A stretch of 64,000 nt of DNA from Pseudeuparius sepicola (GCA_963920635.1 OY987306.1:32679453-32743452), one strand, 5' to 3'. Counted from the first letter of the stretch, positions 1-12,276 are shown. Numbers and translations: made by a program. The notes: a model not told the origin generated them from the letters alone.

Positions 1-159
1 GGTAAATAATGGTGATTTCTCAGGTTAGTAGTAAAAAAAATTATTACTTACTAGATAGGTACCTACTTAAACCGACTATTGTTTTTTCTTATATCTACAT
101 TATATTATGTACAAAATTTTATATAAATATATCTGTATAGTGGTTTTGAACATTTTTGA

Positions 160-1571
160 TGAATCTTTATTCTTTTCAGCAAATTTTTAGCACTTTGTAT
201 TTTGAAAACGGGCTAACTTATACAAGTTTAACGAGAAAATATTCATTATTTGTCTAAATATAGCTCATATTAAAGTTAGTATTTTCTTAGTAAGTAATAA
301 TTTCAAATTAGAAAAATAATTGTTCGGCTTTATAAAAAGTATGATTGCTGCTTGAAAAATTTCCATGAATCTTTATTCTTTCCAGCAAATTTTCAGCACT
401 TTGTAATTTGAAAACGGGCCTACTTGTACAAGTTTAACTAGAAAATATTCATTATTTGTGTAAATATAGCTCATATTAAAGTAGGTAATACATATTTTCT
501 TAGTAAGTAATAATTTCAAATCAGAAAATTTGTTCCGCTGTATAAAAAGTATGAGTGCTGCTTGAAAATTTTCCATGAAACTTTTTTCTTTTCAGCAAAT
601 TTTTAGCATTTTGTAATTTGAAAACGGGCTTACTTATACAAGTTTAACGAGAACATATTTCTTATTTGTCTAAATATAGCTCATATTAAAGTAATATTTT
701 CTTAGTAAGTAATGATTTGAAATTAGATAATTTGTTGTGCTCTATAAAATGTATGAATTCTGCTTGAAAAATTTCTATGAATCTTTTTCTTTTCCAGAAA
801 ATTTTTAGCACTTTGTATTTTGAAACTTATACAAGTTTAATGAGAAATTATTCATTGTCTAAATATAGCTTATCTCATATATTAAAGTAATATTTTCTTA
901 GTAAGTAATAATTTCAAATTAGATAATTTGCTCTGCTCTATAAAAAGTATGAATTCTGCTTGAAAAATTTCCATGAATCTTTTTTCTTTTCAGCAAATTT
1001 TTAGCACTTTGTATTTTGAAAACGGGCTAACTTATATCTACAAGTTTAACGAAAAAATATTCATTATTTGTCTAAATATAGCTCATATTAAAGTAATATT
1101 TTCTTAGTAAGTAATAATTTCAAATTAGATAATTTGTTTTGCTCTATAAAAAGTATGAATGCTGCTTGAAAAATTTCCATGAATCTTTTTTCTTTTCAGC
1201 AAATTTTTAGCACTTTGTATTTTGAAAACGGGCTAACTTATATCTACAAGTTTAACGAAAAAATATTCATTATTTGTCTAAATATAGCTCATATTAAAGT
1301 AATATTTTCTTAGTAAGTAATAATTTCAAATTAGATAATTTGTTGTGCTCTATAAAAAGTATGAATGCTGCTTGAAAAAATTCCATGAATCTTTTTTCCT
1401 TTCGGCAAATTTTTAGCACTTTGTGTTTTAAAAACGGGCTAACTTATATCTACAAGTTTAACCAAAAAATATTCATTATTTATTTGTCTAACTATAGCTC
1501 ATGTTAAAGTAGTATTTTCTTAGTAAGTAATTTCAAATTATAAAATTTGACATAAAAAGTATGAATGCTGC
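160..1571. repeat. Tandem repeat array, ~205-bp unit, 7 copies
   Basis: Seven head-to-tail copies of a unit of about 205 bp. Unit starts, marked by a TGAATCTTT-type phrase (TGAAAC in the third), lie near 160, 366, 576, 778, 974, 1180 and 1386, so the spacing is 196-210 bp. Each unit carries the phrases TTTTCAGCAAATTTTTAGCA, AAAACGGGC and CTTAGTAAGTAAT, with point changes and small indels. The array stops abruptly at about 1571, just before a GC-rich block. The arrangement is that of a minor satellite. No coding potential is seen; a short minus-strand ORF inside it is chance. Confidence 0.9.
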
Positions 1572-1689
1572 GTTAAGGCACTAACCTCGCAGCAGAGATT
1601 TCAACGATGCGCCGCAACAATAACCTTTGAAAAAATCTGTAGCTAAATTATTGGCAAAATTCACAATTTACTTTTTTCCCCACATGATT

Positions 1690-2022
1690 CCAGGCATATA
1701 ACACACTTACCCATCCACCCCGAACAACGCGGCGCACAGCGCGCCCGCCGCGAGCGCACCTCCCCCCACCACCCCCTCCAGTCGACCAATCACACGCCCG
1801 GGATCGTCCTACGGCCCCTCCCCTCCTCCACCTAACCTCCCACCCCCCTCTGCGCGCCGACCGCCGTCCGGCACTCTCGCGCAGGTCGCCAGCGCGAGAA
1901 GTATCCAGCATTTCGCGCGAGACCTCTAGTTTGCGCGAGTGCCGCTGCATGTGAAGTTTTCCGGAGTTGGTTTTTTTTTTTGGGATACTAGTGGTTGTGT
2001 TTTCTTCTAGAGTACGGTCGAG
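1690..2022 (+). promoter_or_regulatory. GC-rich block with splice donor; possible distal promoter or 5' exon
   Basis: This stretch is strikingly GC- and CpG-rich against very AT-rich surroundings. It ends in the sequence CGAG/GTAAGC, a good 5' splice donor with the boundary at 2022/2023 on the + strand. The only certain gene on this strand is the Knirps-family gene 35 kb downstream, whose coding exon begins at a splice acceptor and therefore needs an upstream non-coding exon. This block is one candidate. The minus-strand ORF across it has an Arg/Gly-rich composition typical of GC-rich non-coding DNA. Promoter function is inferred, and the block could belong to another gene. Confidence 0.3.
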
Positions 2023-2796
2023 GTAAGCGCTGCGAACGGTTGTTTTTTAACGTTAATGTGCGGCTTTATAGGGGCGATTAAGCGGGAGAGTTTAACTGTG
2101 GAGTAAGACACGAACCTCGTCGGGAGTATAAAGTGTTTGATAGCGGTTAAGAGGGTGGTTAGTTGTTATAAAAAAAAGTTGCGAAATTAATAAGAAAACA
2201 GTCATCAAAAGCTGTGGAATTACCCTTTTAAGGGATATAGCAAAACATTTCAATGATAGAGTGAGATTCGAACTGCATTGAACAGTATTTACTCACAAAA
2301 CATAGTTCAAAATAAAATTAAAAATCTGTGAATGTGCTCAATATTCTTTCACAAAATCCATAACTCATTTTCAAATATGTGTCAGTTAAACAAACCAAAT
2401 ATTTCCTAAAAGCCGATTTGTATATTCTTCTCATGAGTGGGCTCTTCGTGTTGTCCCAAAACATTTGTCTTAAATTTGTTAAACTAATACACCTGGCCGT
2501 ACGAAACCGTGGTTCTTGCTAAAAATGCTAAAAATAGCAGTTATACAAACCTAATAAGTGAAAAACAAAGCAGTAAAAATTTGTGTTATTCAATTAATAA
2601 AACTAGTTTGGTATACAGTTAAATATTGAGATAGTTTGGCCATAATTGAGATTTATATGTTTGCGAGTAGCTGGGATTATAGTCGATAATTGAATTATGA
2701 TTTTCGTAAATTTGGGCGTGTGATAATTTGTGAAGTATTTTTTAAACAACCAGATATTATTTTGTGTTCGACGAGCGCAAATATTGAATCATTTGG

Positions 2797-4015
2797 AAAA
2801 CATTTTGAACGACTTCAATGCCCATGAGAAACTTAAATAGTAGAATAAAACACTAACCTATTGACATCGTCAAACAAAAAATAGCCTAGTGGATTTCCTA
2901 GCAGCATTATTTAGCGAAGATGTGGGATTATATTCAATGTCAGTTTGTGACCAAACGAATTTAGTTTAGAGAAAAACTGAAGAGACCTTGTCTTAATTTT
3001 TAAACACAAATAAAATTTGAAAAACATTTTGAACGACTTCAATGCCCATGAGAAACTTAAATAGTTGAATAAGACACTAACCTTTGCAAAATTTATAAAT
3101 TTGACGTCAACAAAAAATAGCCTACTGGATTTCCAAGCAACATTTTTTAGTGAAGATGTAGAATTATATTTGATGTCAGTTTGTGTTCAAACGAATTAAG
3201 TTTAGAGAAAAACTGAAGAGACTATGTCTTAATTTTTAAACACAAATAAAATTTGAAAATCATTTAGAACGACTTCAATGCCTATGAGAAACTTAAATAG
3301 TAGAATAAGACACTAACCTTTGCAAGGTTTATACATTTGACGTCAAACAAAAAATAGCCTACTGGATTTCTTGTTGTTTAGATTCTTTTTCCATTAAATG
3401 GTTGCTATTTAAGTTAATACGTGTTTTCAGTTATTCGCGTTTTTGGCGAAAGCTATAAGTTTTTCGAAAAATAACAAGCGTAAAAAGTTTAATAATTAAA
3501 TTCTTCATGATACAAAGTAACAATTTTGTAAGTCCGACCAAAAAGTTCTGTCACAGTTTTAGGGTGCATCACTCTGTATCACTCCTTTAAAATGGTAAAA
3601 TTGAATTATGTTTTCTGTTGATTAATTCCCTTGGTATACACCCACAACTTGTACCAGTTCAAAAATAACTGAGATATTGATTTTTTCGAAATTTCAAAGC
3701 CCACTTTCAAGGGATGCAACTTAGTATAGAGGTATGTTGCGTTAAATCGCCTTATTTTGGGCTCCCCTGTGTGCTCCTGCTCTGTGTCGGTTCTTAAACA
3801 TTTTCAACGACTTCAATGCCCATGAGAAACTTAAATAGTAGGATAAGACAGTAACCTTTGCAAGGTTTATAAATAATGTTACAACGTCAAACAAAAAAAT
3901 AGCCTACTGGATTTCCATATGCAACATATTTTAGCGAAGATGAAGAATTATAGTCGATGTCAGTTTGAGACCTTTTCTTAATTTTTAAACACAGTTAAAA
4001 TTCTTTCATCATTAT
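2797..4015. repeat. Second tandem repeat, ~224-236-bp unit, interrupted
   Basis: The phrase GAACGACTTCAATGCC recurs at 2807, 3031 and 3267 (spacing 224 and 236), and as CAACGACTTCAATGCC at 3805. Shared downstream blocks include ATGAGAAACTTAAATAG, AAATAGCCTA.TGGATTTCC and TTAATTTTTAAACACA. Copies 3 and 4 are separated by about 430 bp of unrelated DNA (roughly 3370-3796), which looks like a later insertion or a degraded unit. Confidence 0.85.
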
Positions 4016-4019
4016 ATAG

Positions 4020-5935
4020 GTGCTATATAAACGCTGATCCAACTAAAGGTGTGGGTGTAATTATTATTTTTAAATTGTGTTATACATTTATACCTACCGC
4101 ATGTTTTTGTGGGCGTACTATAACGTATAACTGCTTACATAATTTAGATTAAGAATTACAGTTTGAGTCTCGACTTAAATGAATGTTTTTACATCACCTT
4201 TAATTAAAAGTACCTAAATCTGCTCCCTCTATACAATTTATAATGCGTATACCGAACCTGGTATAATATGACCTATATAAGTAGGAAAAAATTAAAAATT
4301 ATGTCACTTTTATAAATATATAAACACTGTTATTTTCTTAGAAAGAGGACCACATGAATGGCCTAAGATTTTGGGATCAACTAAGCTGGCGACTGGAAGA
4401 TTTAAAGACGTTTCTAGAAACTCTTTAATACTATTTAGGCAAAGTTAATTTGAAGGATTTGGATGCACTTTATTGCCCAGATTTCCTATTATTACCTGCT
4501 TTACCGTTTACCTAAGAAACCGTTCTTAAGACGTATAGAAACTAGGTACTTATATAAACTCTATTAACTAGAGAGGCTCCAAATAACCTTAAAAACCCTT
4601 TACTAAACATATCATCAGTAAATATACGTCTGCATTTCTTCCCATACAAATAAAATCGAAAAGGTATGCCAGAAATAATCAAAATACCATCAGATTACCA
4701 TTTGAGATCCTTACGGTCTTTGGATATCTTAAATTCCAGGTCAGCATATACCCAAATTTATGTTCTTGCCTTCTCAGCTAGTACGTCTTAGAATTTTTTA
4801 TGGCCGTATATTCATTTGAATATATTTATACAGGGAGCGTCTATGAAAACTGTAGGATATTATTTAATATCAAATTTTACATTTAATAAACCTGGACCGA
4901 CACTATTATAAAGACCCGATCATGACGTCATATTTTAATATTGTTTACGGACTGGGGTGACTCTACTCGACGAAAAAATGGGGACTTATTATGGGTTATA
5001 TAGGGGGGTATTCTGTGGTTATTGGTATGTCAGTATCTGACGTTTAAAATGTCCTAAATTTTAAATATCCAGCTTTATTACGATGTACATTCTTTTTACG
5101 GCAACGAATTATTGTCTTTGCGTCCAGTATAATATTTGGCAGTTTTATCTTATTAACACAGCTTTTATATTAGGTAGATTGTTTGTGATAACATGAAACT
5201 TCCATGCACATGAAGAAAATGGTATGCATACTGCACAGACCATATTAGGTGAATTGCAGAAGTATAAACACTATTTTGGAATTATGGGATGATCTGATCA
5301 ACCAGCTGAAGACGCAAAGATTCTAGATATTATTTTGGAAGAGTATTTTATAGCATATGCAAGAATGAAAATAGAATTTTTTTATAGCTCCAAAGCGAAC
5401 CAATAATAGTCCTCCATATAAAGAAGAAACTGAAAAATCTAATGCTTTTTATGCTTACTTACACTACAACTAGCTATGGACTTCATTTCAGGTACCAAAT
5501 GCCAAATACTTTTACTTGTTGCTTGCTTTTTAGACTCGCTTTTCTTAAGAAAATGTATGGAAATATACCATGCGAACTTGTCAAATTAGAGGAACATAAC
5601 AAACAAATAAATATTTTATTTTATTTTGAATATTAAATTCGATGTAACAGACATATTTACATGTTTTTATTTTATAAAAGATTCTGCAACAATGCTGTTT
5701 TAACATTAAACTGCCATGTAGGTAAATTTGTTCCGTCATGTGGCGCCATGCAGTGGTGAACGCTTGAAACAGCGCCGTGCACAGGTCTTTAATACAGTGT
5801 TGGTCCATAATTTGTTGACAGCAATCACATATAACACTAAAGGTAGGTAAATACGCAAAAAGCAGAGGTTAGGTTGGCAGAAACAGAACTGACAATATTT
5901 TACGTCAACAGCTAACCTATACGACGTCATTTATT
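4020..5935. other. AT-rich non-coding DNA, no gene seen
   Basis: No ORF longer than about 75 codons and no recognisable protein motif. Near 5820-5925 a block with ACACTAAAG and GCAGAAACAGAA resembles 46790-46895, which suggests an old dispersed repeat. The rest looks unique. Confidence 0.5.
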
Positions 5936-5939
5936 CATT

Positions 5940-6180
5940 TGTTTGGAACGTTTCCAAGGCCGCCTATGTCAGCCCGCATGCGCGCGCGCACTCGCATTCC
6001 CTTGTTTATGCCCGCCGTCGTTTCGTTTCGCGCGATCTTCGTTTGTTATTTGCGACGCGCGGCCTGCTACGCTATTTAGTCGCGAAGGGGCGATAAAGTC
6101 GAGATTTTGATGGTTGGGGCCGATTGGATCGGAGTTGGCGGTGACGTGGGTTGTATACGGGGTGTTCCCGGTTCCCGGTG
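5940..6180. promoter_or_regulatory. GC/CpG-rich block, candidate regulatory or promoter DNA
   Basis: About 240 bp rich in CpG (CATGCGCGCGCGCACTCG, GCGACGCGCGGCC and similar) set in AT-rich DNA. It is free of the transposon repeats that fill the surroundings. No ORF or convincing splice site was seen. It may be an alternative promoter or enhancer for the downstream Knirps-family gene. The evidence is base composition only. Confidence 0.25.
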
Positions 6181-6544
6181 TGCGACTGGGTTTCCGAAAT
6201 GTTTATTTACTTTTATTATATAGCCATTTAATATTTAGTTATTGTATTTAAGATTTGGCGTTCACTTTTGCATTAAGAAAGATGAAAAATGACCGGCTTA
6301 AACGTGGTCACGTGATTTTCGCCAGCTGTCAAAAATAACGTTGAAAAAGCGCTTAAAATTGACTATACCTACAATTTTGAAAGTCTTGCCTACTTAAAAA
6401 ATTTAATTTTATATTATTTTAGCATCAACTGAGGAAATTTAATGTTGGTGAATTTAAAAGCACTTATTTTTGTTCATATTTAGCGACTTATTTTTATCGA
6501 CATTTAATAATAAAAAGTTAGTACAATGATAAAACTACTGATGT

Positions 6545-6815
6545 AAATAGTTATTTATGTACCAAGGCACTGAAGTTCAACTTTTTATGACTTATGTGGA
6601 ATTTAGTAAACTAGATGAGTCATAAAAAGCACTTCAGTGCCGAGGTACATAAAAAAAAAAAGTTTTATTTGGCAAAAAAATAATCATAAGGGATCACCCG
6701 TCCATGAACCGACTACGCGTTGCTTGACTTTGACGATCGCTCTACCTAGGTCAAGTATGACGAGGCACGGCGCTTTCAGAAACTCCAAACTGCTGCCTGT
6801 TGTGCAGCCTCAAGC
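6545..6815 (-). repeat. SINE-like repeat with 5S rRNA-like segment (copy 1)
   Basis: The sequence matches 17735-17995 in opposite orientation. It has a fold-back part (GTACCAAGGCACTGAAGTTC against GCACTTCAGTGCCGAGGTAC, 6555-6652) and an adjacent ~130 bp. Read on the minus strand, that adjacent part contains GTCAAGCAACG and TGGACGGGTGA, which resemble the internal promoter region of 5S rRNA (the usual order is AAGTCAAGCAACG then TGGATGGGTGACC). This suggests a SINE with a 5S-derived head. It could also be an unrelated non-autonomous element with chance similarity. Confidence 0.45.
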
Positions 6816-6890
6816 CTATACTAAGACCTATATTATTATTTATACTAAAAGATTGCACTGCTATAGGTAACAATTTCGCAATGCGCACAC

Positions 6891-7769
6891 ATTATAAATT
6901 GACACCCCCCTTAACTTGTTAGTTTTTGAGGTTAGAAAAAAAAGTTTTTGACAAAAGTTTTAGATACTAATGCAAAGTCTTTTGTGACGCTATTGGACCG
7001 TGTACAGTGCTTTCTAGAAAGCCGTGGCAGACATAACATATGTTTTTTTTAAATAGAACACCCTATATATTTTTGCATTTTTGAAATCTGCTCATCGAGG
7101 CAATCAAAATAATATTTAACTTTGTGGCATTATCTTTTTCCGTTTTTGATAAATTCCGTATTCAAATTTTATACTAAATTTATTTAACTCGAATTTGTGG
7201 ATCTCGTGATAAAGATAGACGATCAATGTAATAACGAAAAATATTTGTTTTAAACAAGACAGTAACATAGTGAAACTCCAAAATGTTTAGGAGCTTTTAC
7301 GCATCCTGAAATTCTTTATTTCGAGAATATAATCAGTAAAATTTGAAAAGGCTTCCTAAACATTTTGGAGTTTCACTATATTACTCTCTTGTTTAAAACA
7401 AATATTTTTTGTTATTACATCGATCATCTATCTTTATCACGAGATCCACAAATTCGAGTTAAATAAACTTAGTATAAAATTTGAAAACGGAATTTTTCCA
7501 AAACGGAAAAAGATAATGCCACAAAGTTTAATATCATTTTAATTGCCTTGATGAGCAGATTTCAAAAATGCAAGAATATATAGTGTTCCATTCAAAAAAA
7601 CATGTTATGTCTGCCACGGCTTTCTAGAACACACTATATACACGGTCCAATAGCGTCACAAAAAAATTGTATTAGTATCTAAAACTTTTGTAAAAAAACT
7701 TTTTTTCTAACCTCAAAAACTAGCAAGTTAAGGGGGGGGGGGTGTCAATTTATAATGAACCACCCTGTA
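6891..7769. mobile_element. Long palindromic DNA transposon (family A, copy 1)
   Basis: Two arms of about 400 bp are reverse complements: ATTATAAATTGACACCCCCC near the left end pairs with the right end, which finishes GAACCACCCTGTA. The left tip (about 14 bp, TACAGGGTGGTTC in copy 2) is missing. The centre near 7320 is not paired. The element is the same as 45749-46625. There is no transposase, so it is a fold-back MITE of the TA-target type. Confidence 0.85.
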
Positions 7770-8531
7770 CCTATATGAAAAGTATTGGCCGGGTTTTGAA
7801 TATTTGGTCACTTTTGACGGGCGATGGCTATATACGCGCCTCAGGATATAAAAATGCTCAGTAAATAATGGCTCACTTCTCAACCTAAGTGTATAATATA
7901 CTATTACATAGTTACAAGTTTTAAAAAAATTGAAAGTGACAAAAAATAAATATTTAATAACATTGAAATTTGTTACACTTTAGATACGCTTATGTAAAAT
8001 TGAAAATCGAAATTTAATAATAAAAAGTTAGTACAATGCTAAAACTACTGGTGTAAAATATTTTTTAAATCGTTTTATATTTTGTTATAAATTTTATATG
8101 AAAAAAAAATTACAAAAAATAAATAATTATCTAATATCAATTAACAAATTTGTTACACTTTATGCATGCATATATAAAATTGAAAAGGAAACAACTTTTG
8201 CTAGTAAAACTTTTTAAAATTTTAACAGAAAAGCCCATATTTTATCCCCTTCTTTTTCTTCTTCCTTTTATCCTGACTGAAAATTCCCTTCAGTTAAGTT
8301 TAAAGAATGTTAAAGCCTGCGCATTTGCTCATGTTGCAACACAAAATCGTTTTGTATCAGAAGACGCGTTGTAAAGTGCTATTATACAAAACTGTGCTAT
8401 CGCAAAATGCATTATTACACTATATTGATAGTCTAACATGTTTTGCCAATTAAGAAAAGCTATATAGCAGTTCGTTTTACTCATGTGCTTTATGAAATTT
8501 ATGGAAAACTTTCGCAAATATTTTCTTAATA

Positions 8532-8731
8532 TACAGGGTGACCCATTTGAAAAGGAAGCACCCCCGCAACATTTTTATTTTTCATCCGATACTAGTTGTT
8601 TTTTTTTTGTAAATATCAAGATCTTTAAAACGAATATTTTGATGAAGTAAGTTCTAAAGATGTGAAAGTTATACTTTGAAGAAATAGGTACCTACATCTT
8701 TCTCACTTTATTTGGTTTGGGACACTCTATA
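8532..8731. mobile_element. Short degenerate CAGGGTG-ended element
   Basis: It begins TACAGGGTGACCCA and ends GGGACACTCTATA, imperfect inverted ends like those of the larger palindromes in this window. Only about 200 bp lies between them and no long arms are present. It is probably a decayed or deleted copy. Confidence 0.4.
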
Positions 8732-8814
8732 TACGAGTGATATATCGTCCCATTAAATAAAACTACCAAATGTTCGGACGTATACACCGTACTAATTGCT
8801 AGGTATACCTAGAA

Positions 8815-8846
8815 GCATTGATTAAGGCGAATTCCTTATTCAATGC
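8815..8846. repeat. Micro-hairpin insert (CATTGATTAAG type)
   Basis: A 32-bp inverted repeat: GCATTGATTAAGG, a 6-base spacer, then CCTTATTCAATGC. The same hairpin occurs at 12250-12276, and a related one (CATTGAGTAAAGG) at 20017-20078. Confidence 0.6.
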
Positions 8847-9014
8847 TAGAAGGTATAACCTATTTCTATTTTTATTTATGTTTTCCTGTGACCACATTCG
8901 TCAACCTGTTTCGAAGAACCGAGGTATCTGTATCATCCAATTCACTAATTTAACCACATATATTATTTCGGAGAATTTCCTGTTTTCACATCTAGAAGAT
9001 GCGCGCAATTTGTA

Positions 9015-10120
9015 TACAATGTGTCCCGGATAAGAATGAACAGCATGGGGATCTTGCAAACGGCGGGAGATAGAACAACGGTTAAATGGACAATTTTGAG
9101 GTCAATAAAATGGTACATACAGATTTCTAATATCTTTTTTCGTTTTTGAGTTATTTTGAAAAAAGTAAAATTTTGCGTTTTCGATTTTATTTTTTTCTGA
9201 AGTTGTTATCACAGATAAAAAAAGAAAAACACTTACTTATGGCACTTTTTAACGGGCTTTAAGATGGCGTTTTTAGATTTGTTCTACAACATTTCGTTTT
9301 TGAGAAACCATCTTCAACATTATTTTTTTAAATAGGAACCTGGATTTTGTTTGCAGATTTTGAAAGCACTCTTTATTGAAAATACCATAATGTATGACAT
9401 GAAATATTTTTAAAACGTTTTGAGACAATTATACTGAATATTCGTTTTTTTTTTCATTCATTTTTTTTCTAATGCGGCTATGTATTTAATAAATTGTCAT
9501 TTGTCATAACTCCCACTTTAACATTTAGTTCATAATTTGTGTTATTAGAAATGGAGGGTGCTTTTTCAAATGACGACAAATTTAACATGTTAGCATGTTA
9601 TATCTTGTGTCACAGAAATAGTGTAGAAGCCGAACGAATGTATCGTTGCAATTAATAAATGGCAAAAGTTATTGGTTTCATTGGCTTAAAGCTTTCTTCT
9701 CACAATTAGAAAAAGCGAAGAATTTACTCCAAAACACAATGCGACACTGTTTGCTGTACAACAACAGAGGAAAACACTTACCAGACAGGGCCGTATTTAA
9801 AAATATTAAGTTTTCGAAGTAAAAATAAACTGTAAGTTAAATTGTTGACAAATGATTAATATATAGACTTCTTATTATTAAAAACAGGGCCGCAATAGAA
9901 AAAAATAAATGGAAAAAAAAGGAATTTTCAGTATAATTGTCTCAAAACATTTTAAAAATATGTCGTGCTATATACCTACATCATCATAAAAAAAACGAAA
10001 ACTCAAAATTTCACTTTTCTCAAATTACTTAACTCAAAAACGAAAAAGATATTAGAAATATGTTTGTACCATTTTATTAACCTTCCACATGCTGTTCATT
10101 CTTATCCGGGACACGTTGTA
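9015..10120. mobile_element. Palindromic transposon with HTH transposase remnant (family B, copy 1)
   Basis: Ends are TACAATGTGTCCCGGATAAG and its complement. The subterminal block GGGGATCTTGCAAAC...GGTTAAATGG is shared with other families in this window. Arms of a few hundred bp flank a centre that encodes a decayed DUF4817-like helix-turn-helix (listed separately). Other copies are 19039-20591 and the half copy at 56347-57250. Confidence 0.85.
9551..9822 (+). pseudogene. Broken N-terminal helix-turn-helix of a mariner-like transposase
   Basis: An ATG opens a reading frame MEGAFSNDDKFNMLACYILC followed by HRNSVEAERMYRCN and a stop. After about 75 bases of non-matching sequence, a second segment reads NNRGKHLPDRAVFKNI. 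Together these resemble the DUF4817 helix-turn-helix found at the N terminus of many arthropod IS630/mariner-like transposases (pattern: acidic start, NA..A..LY/ERMY, then P.RR.P.R..F). It is broken by the stop and the intervening insertion, and the catalytic domain is absent. The same fragment, better aligned to its copy at 19703, lies in the centre of the palindromic element, as expected for an internally deleted autonomous ancestor. Confidence 0.6.
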
Positions 10121-10837
10121 TAATGTAGAATCATCCCATACCAGATCCGTTTGGAGTTAGCGAGAATAACAACATTATACGTAGAAAAACTTGAACACTG
10201 TCATCTTCTAATGACCTAGTCTGGACATGCAGGCATTTTTTTTTCAGTTCTCCCAATAACGATAATGACTATGACATTTAGTCAAATTCTTTCCAACTTT
10301 GAACTGTTTAGGTATCGCCCTGCACGTTATCTAAATGTACTATCGAAGCAAACAATTATTAGTCACAAGTAAAAGGCGATCGTTACCGATTCTGCTTTCA
10401 TGGGAATATACCTGCGTCTTTACTTTCTACACACTTTATTAGAGGAGACGGCCTCGGGCGGGACGGCCACCATCGAAACCCGGCTAAGCATATTTCGGAC
10501 CCGCTAATGTCCTAGGCAAACCCGCCGGTCCTTATCCGTGGAAATAACGAATTACGTAAAAGGCGTTTAGCGTCCAAATTGGAACTTAATTTGGCAATTC
10601 AAATATTTGTGTTTGGACAAGAAGTGGAGCTGCCAGGTGTGCCTTGTGTGGTTTCAAGAAGTGGGTAACGGGTTTTGAGACGGGACGACGAACAATCACA
10701 TCAAGACCACTGAGATATGTTAAACGACAACTGTCAAATGCCGAAACTACAAACGACTTGCACTTGAAGCCAGGACGGACATGTGGCAACGCGACGAATC
10801 GAATCTGACGTACAGTAACAATATGCCGTAGATCATA
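10121..10837. other. Unique DNA with small GC-rich segment
   Basis: No repeat or gene recognised. A GC-rich piece at 10440-10560 (GAGGAGACGGCC, CCCGGCTAAGC, CCCGCCGGTCC) stands out from AT-rich flanks and could be regulatory. A minus-strand ORF of 88 codons at 10586-10852 has no recognisable motif. Confidence 0.4.
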
Positions 10838-10845
10838 GACATAAC

Positions 10846-11892
10846 CAGGCACTCTTTAAAGTAAGGGGACCCAGCATTATACTTTTCAAAGTGAGGCCTA
10901 TTCTTTCCTCATTCTAATGGTCTCAGTGATGCCAAGTATGCCATTTTATTATAGAATCTATGAATATAACAGGTACTTTGATTGTTAGTAAAAATTAATA
11001 ATGGTTTCCATGTTTTCTAAAAGTTAGACTTGACAATTTTGTGTATACAAGTGCAGAATGTGGCAACTGTCAAATGAAAGAAATTTATTTTATAGTTGAT
11101 GTTGATTTTCGGCAATTATTTCCACGAATTTAAGTAATAAGTATATATGGTAAGTCAGTAGTGCCGATTTTGCTTATTTAATAATTTGTCGCTCTCGCAC
11201 CTTGTTACCAGGTTCCTCAATCCTTTTGTAATATATTATGTATACGTGAACTTTCTTCCCTTGTTGAATGTATCTACCCAAAGAACTTTCACAGATTTCG
11301 GAATGGACTAATAAGATTAGGTCTAGTACCTAGTTCTAATGATGTAGTTTTTCTCGGTGTTCATTATAAAATTTTTGTAATTTTATTTCTCTCCCAAGGT
11401 ACCTCGCAAACTTAAAATAAACTTGTAGTCGCAGATAAAAACTCTTTAAAAAAAGACCTGACTGAAGCTACCTGCTTAATAATTTAAAATTTTCGAAATA
11501 CGATTTGTTTTGAACTACCTTCTTATACGTAATGCCCACATAATGGAAATTGTAGGATTACTAAGGTGATACAGAAAAAATCTGGTTGCAATTATTTGGG
11601 ACTACTACAGGCGGCCGCATTACCTTTAATTGACACATCTGAGTATCTGGAAGTTAGAAAAGTTAAAAATTGTGAATTATGATGGAAAATATTTTGCCTC
11701 CTTTAGAATCTATGGCACTGGCGTGTCACATAAAACCTGCTCGCAGTTGGACACTGACATATAACATAACCTTGTACCAGCACTCTTGTGGTCTCCTTGG
11801 AGTCAACAGAAAACAAACTTCCCCTCAAGGCTTCACTTTTCCTATGTGATAGTCTGTAACATGCTGGGTCCCCTTATTTTAAAGAGTTTCTG
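10846..11892. mobile_element. P-like DNA transposon, non-autonomous, exact 8-bp TSD
   Basis: Inverted ends of about 31 bp: left CAGGCACTCTTTAAAGTAAG, right the complement of CAGAAACTCTTTAAAATAAG, with a shared GGGGACCCAGCA inside. Both flanks carry the 8-bp duplication GACATAAC (10838-10845 and 11893-11900), direct evidence of transposition. Copy 2 is at 51191-52230 in opposite orientation, and its right half recurs at 61033-61467. CA..TG ends, ~31-bp inverted repeats with an ATAAGG.GGACCC core and an 8-bp duplication fit the P-element superfamily. hAT also makes 8-bp duplications and is the alternative. No intact transposase inside. Confidence 0.8.
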
Positions 11893-12249
11893 GACATAAC
11901 CATTGAATTGACATGTAGATGAGGAGTGTATAGAGAGAGAAACTGGCAGCCAAACTTGAGTATGTGAAATAGTAAATAAATCAGCTGATTCCGGCAAAAA
12001 CCACATAACACAAAATAGATAAAACATTAGGCTGTTTGTCCTAACTTCTATTTTTTCTGTCCTGTGGTTCAAACGAGTTCCGTTGTCAAACGTCATTATT
12101 ATATTTATATTTGATTTGAGTTCGTGTCGTGCTGATACTTTTGTATAAAACGGCGTGGATTTTTCTTAGTTGGTGTTTGGTTTAATATTTTTATCCGAGA
12201 GAAAATTTAATTTAGCCATGTGGCTATATTCTCTCTATTGTAGTTGTAT

Positions 12250-12276
12250 CATTGATTAAGAATTCCTTATTCAATG
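12250..12276. repeat. Micro-hairpin insert (CATTGATTAAG type)
   Basis: CATTGATTAAG/AATTC/CTTATTCAATG. Comparing 12203-12330 with the homologous sequence at 60416-60500 shows that about 50 bp beginning with this hairpin is an extra insert at 12250-12300. It is flanked by TTGTA on both sides. Confidence 0.6.

Noticed and set aside
1648..1950. Minus-strand ORF of 100 codons, Arg/Gly-rich
   Set aside because: Composition reflects the GC-rich block; no conserved motif.
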